From positions 310,001 through 374,000 of the forward strand of contig JAFEUB010000065.1 of the NCBI GenBank assembly GCA_024529925.1: 64,000 nucleotides of DNA, read 5' to 3'. Each line of letters begins with the position of its first letter. Position 1 is the stretch's first letter. Positions 62,151 to 64,000 of this stretch are shown in pieces. The stretch is from Ophthalmolycus amberensis (lineage: Eukaryota; Chordata; Actinopteri; Perciformes; Zoarcidae). The notes under the pieces are model-generated. The model was not told the origin of the DNA. It saw nothing but the letters and a program-made list of their open reading frames with translations, and did not search any database. The position numbers and the translations under genes are program-made.

Positions 62151-63590
62151 ATATAGTGAGTCAAGGGGCTTCATTTGATATTTTTTAGAGGAAGTGTGGA
62201 CATGTTCTTATCACTGCTGCTGCAGTTTGGTCAAAACTTGAGAACATGACTATCTTGTGTGTTCATGCATGTGTACATCCCGCTGTCTGAATATACATTA
62301 AATGTATCCACTTGTGTGCGTGTGTCTAGCTGTGTGTTGAACACGAGCAGAGTGAGATGGAGGCTGAGAGCAGTGAGGCTGGCACGCAGGCATGTATGTG
62401 CTGATAAAAACGCTGTCACATGATCTCACGGTGCCCCCAGGGTGCTGCTGGTGTCCTGCGGAGAGGGGAGTGAAGCCCTGTTTCCCAACATTACCAGGGT
62501 TCTTTTTTTTTATCGTGTACTAAATCATTTATTTCACTATATTGTTTCAGTTCAGGGTTAGGGTTAGTTCTACTATTGTTCTATTTCATAAGACTGCTGG
62601 AGGAGTGGACATTAAAGTGCAAAAAGGTTTATTGCAAAGTCAATTTAGTAAAAATAACTCATTTGAACACCTCTTTCTATGGGTAGCCTACACCCTTTTA
62701 TAATGTCTGTGTGCATGAATTAATATACACATTTATAATGTGAATAGAGAACTCTGCATCATACTCCTGGCTCAGCTTGGCATAAAGACTGTCAGTGAGC
62801 TGCAGATGTTGCAGTCATTGGCACCAATCCCCCTTGGAAACCATGTGAAAGAATTTCAACACATATTACGAATTTAATTTATGATCATAATATGTGATCT
62901 GTGATCCGATAGCCTCATTTGTTGCTCAATTGTGCAAGTGTTCTGGGAATACCGCAAAACACATCCAGGAGTTTGACGAGATCTTTCTTCACTTTTTCGA
63001 ACTCTCTTTTGTGCTTTCACTGAGACCTCCAGCACATGCAAGTGCGTGCCAAAAATGTGGTTGGTTTGGCTCGGCTCTGGCAACTGTAGTGTGTGATTCA
63101 GGGCGTGACAAGATCGCACCGATAAGCAAGTAAAAACAGGGTTTGGCTTCAGGCAAAAGAGGGAACTGTAGCTAAAATGGGCAAGGAAGATGTCATAATT
63201 GGGAGCAGGTGTGGAGGTCAGGTAATGGTCAACTGGTTTCCAAATTTGAACCTCAAAATGAAAGACATTTTAACACACCCACATATTCAAATTGACTGTA
63301 AATCAGGACAGTAAGTCAATCTCAAACAAACAAACAACTGGAGCAAATGGACACAGTAGATGTGATAATCACTTACTTTCTATGCTGCTTCATACACAGT
63401 TCTTTTTGCAACTACGAGCATGTTTAGGGCCCAGAAGGGACATTTTGTATTTATGTTCCAATGTGTCATATAGTGCTTGATAAATTGTGTGATTTATAAA
63501 GTGGTAATGTCCCGCAACTGTGGTCTCAATGTATAAAATGAGCGAATTCAATTACGATACGACATTATTGGAGATAAAACTTAGCTGAAT
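62151..63590. other. intergenic DNA without recognised genes
   Basis: Several short frames occur but none is conserved or spliced plausibly. No RNA gene is recognised. Confidence 0.5.
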
Positions 63591-63594
63591 TTCA

Positions 63595-63925
63595 GGAGCA
63601 GGACCACACCTCAGCCACTCGCCCACTTCCGGCCACACTCCTATAAATACCTACCCACTCTAAGCCTTGGCACACTCGAGTTTTCTGCACCCCACCCTCC
63701 CTCCCTCTTGTTAATGGTTATCTCCCCCCATAGTCATCATGCTCCTATCCCTTGGAGATCGGGGGTTCTGCAAGGCCCGGGAGCCGCAGTGGATCCTCAG
63801 CTAAGCCTCTCCCAAACCGCATCAGGCCAAATCTCCATCAACCATTCCTCACATTCCAAACAACCGACGAAGGCTCGCTCCGGCCGAGGTGGGGGCCTAA
63901 GCTAGTGAATTTCAAATTAAATCGT
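63595..63925 (+). promoter_or_regulatory. TATA-containing GC-rich block, possible LTR
   Basis: A TATAAAT at 63642-63648 follows GC-rich sequence, and an ATTAAA poly(A)-like signal lies at 63916-63921 before an AT-rich tail. The arrangement could be a solo LTR or the start of a further transcript that leaves the window. The plus-strand frame across it (65 codons) is not recognised. Confidence 0.3.
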
Positions 63926-64000
63926 TTTTTATATTATAATATATAAGTTAACACCATATTTAATTTTTTTTTGTTTTGTTTACGGATCTTTTTTCTTCTC

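Overview
The window is vertebrate nuclear DNA, almost certainly from a teleost fish and probably a percomorph. The signs are long spliced genes with GT-AG introns, a GT microsatellite of about 209 bp, and many interspersed repeats of types common in spiny-rayed fish. There are no bacterial or viral genes. Coding calls come from joining exons by hand with phase checks and comparing them with vertebrate protein families from memory; no database search was run.

Layout. (1) 2-11129, plus strand: the 3' part of apba1 (Mint1/X11-alpha), 12 exons, 5' end outside the window. (2) 13391-33874, minus strand: complete tjp2 (ZO-2), 24 coding exons in the long form plus an alternative first exon at 26256-26327 and a probable leader exon near 37530. 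The two genes converge, with likely poly(A) signals about 345 bp apart. (3) 40296-50251, minus strand: complete pip5k1b (type I PI4P 5-kinase beta), with probable untranslated leader exons at 50364-50408 and near 53449. (4) 58477-59895, minus strand: a four-exon gene for a secreted coiled-coil protein of about 221 residues. It resembles the N-terminal half of angiopoietin-like proteins and lacks a fibrinogen domain, so it is ANGPTL8-like in form. This is the least expected gene here.

The order apba1-tjp2-pip5k1b and its orientations match human 9q21, but the frataxin and FAM189A2/ENTREP1 genes that I recall at the human locus are not seen. The three large genes encode membrane-associated proteins: a presynaptic adaptor, a tight-junction scaffold and a PI(4,5)P2-making kinase. 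They are separate transcription units, not an operon.

The rest is introns and intergenic DNA rich in mobile-element remnants: two hAT-type MITEs with clear 8-bp target duplications inside pip5k1b introns, degraded LINE reverse-transcriptase pieces, several teleost MITE/SINE-like families, a degenerate AT-rich minisatellite, possible solo LTRs or cryptic promoters, and simple repeats including a 32-base G run.
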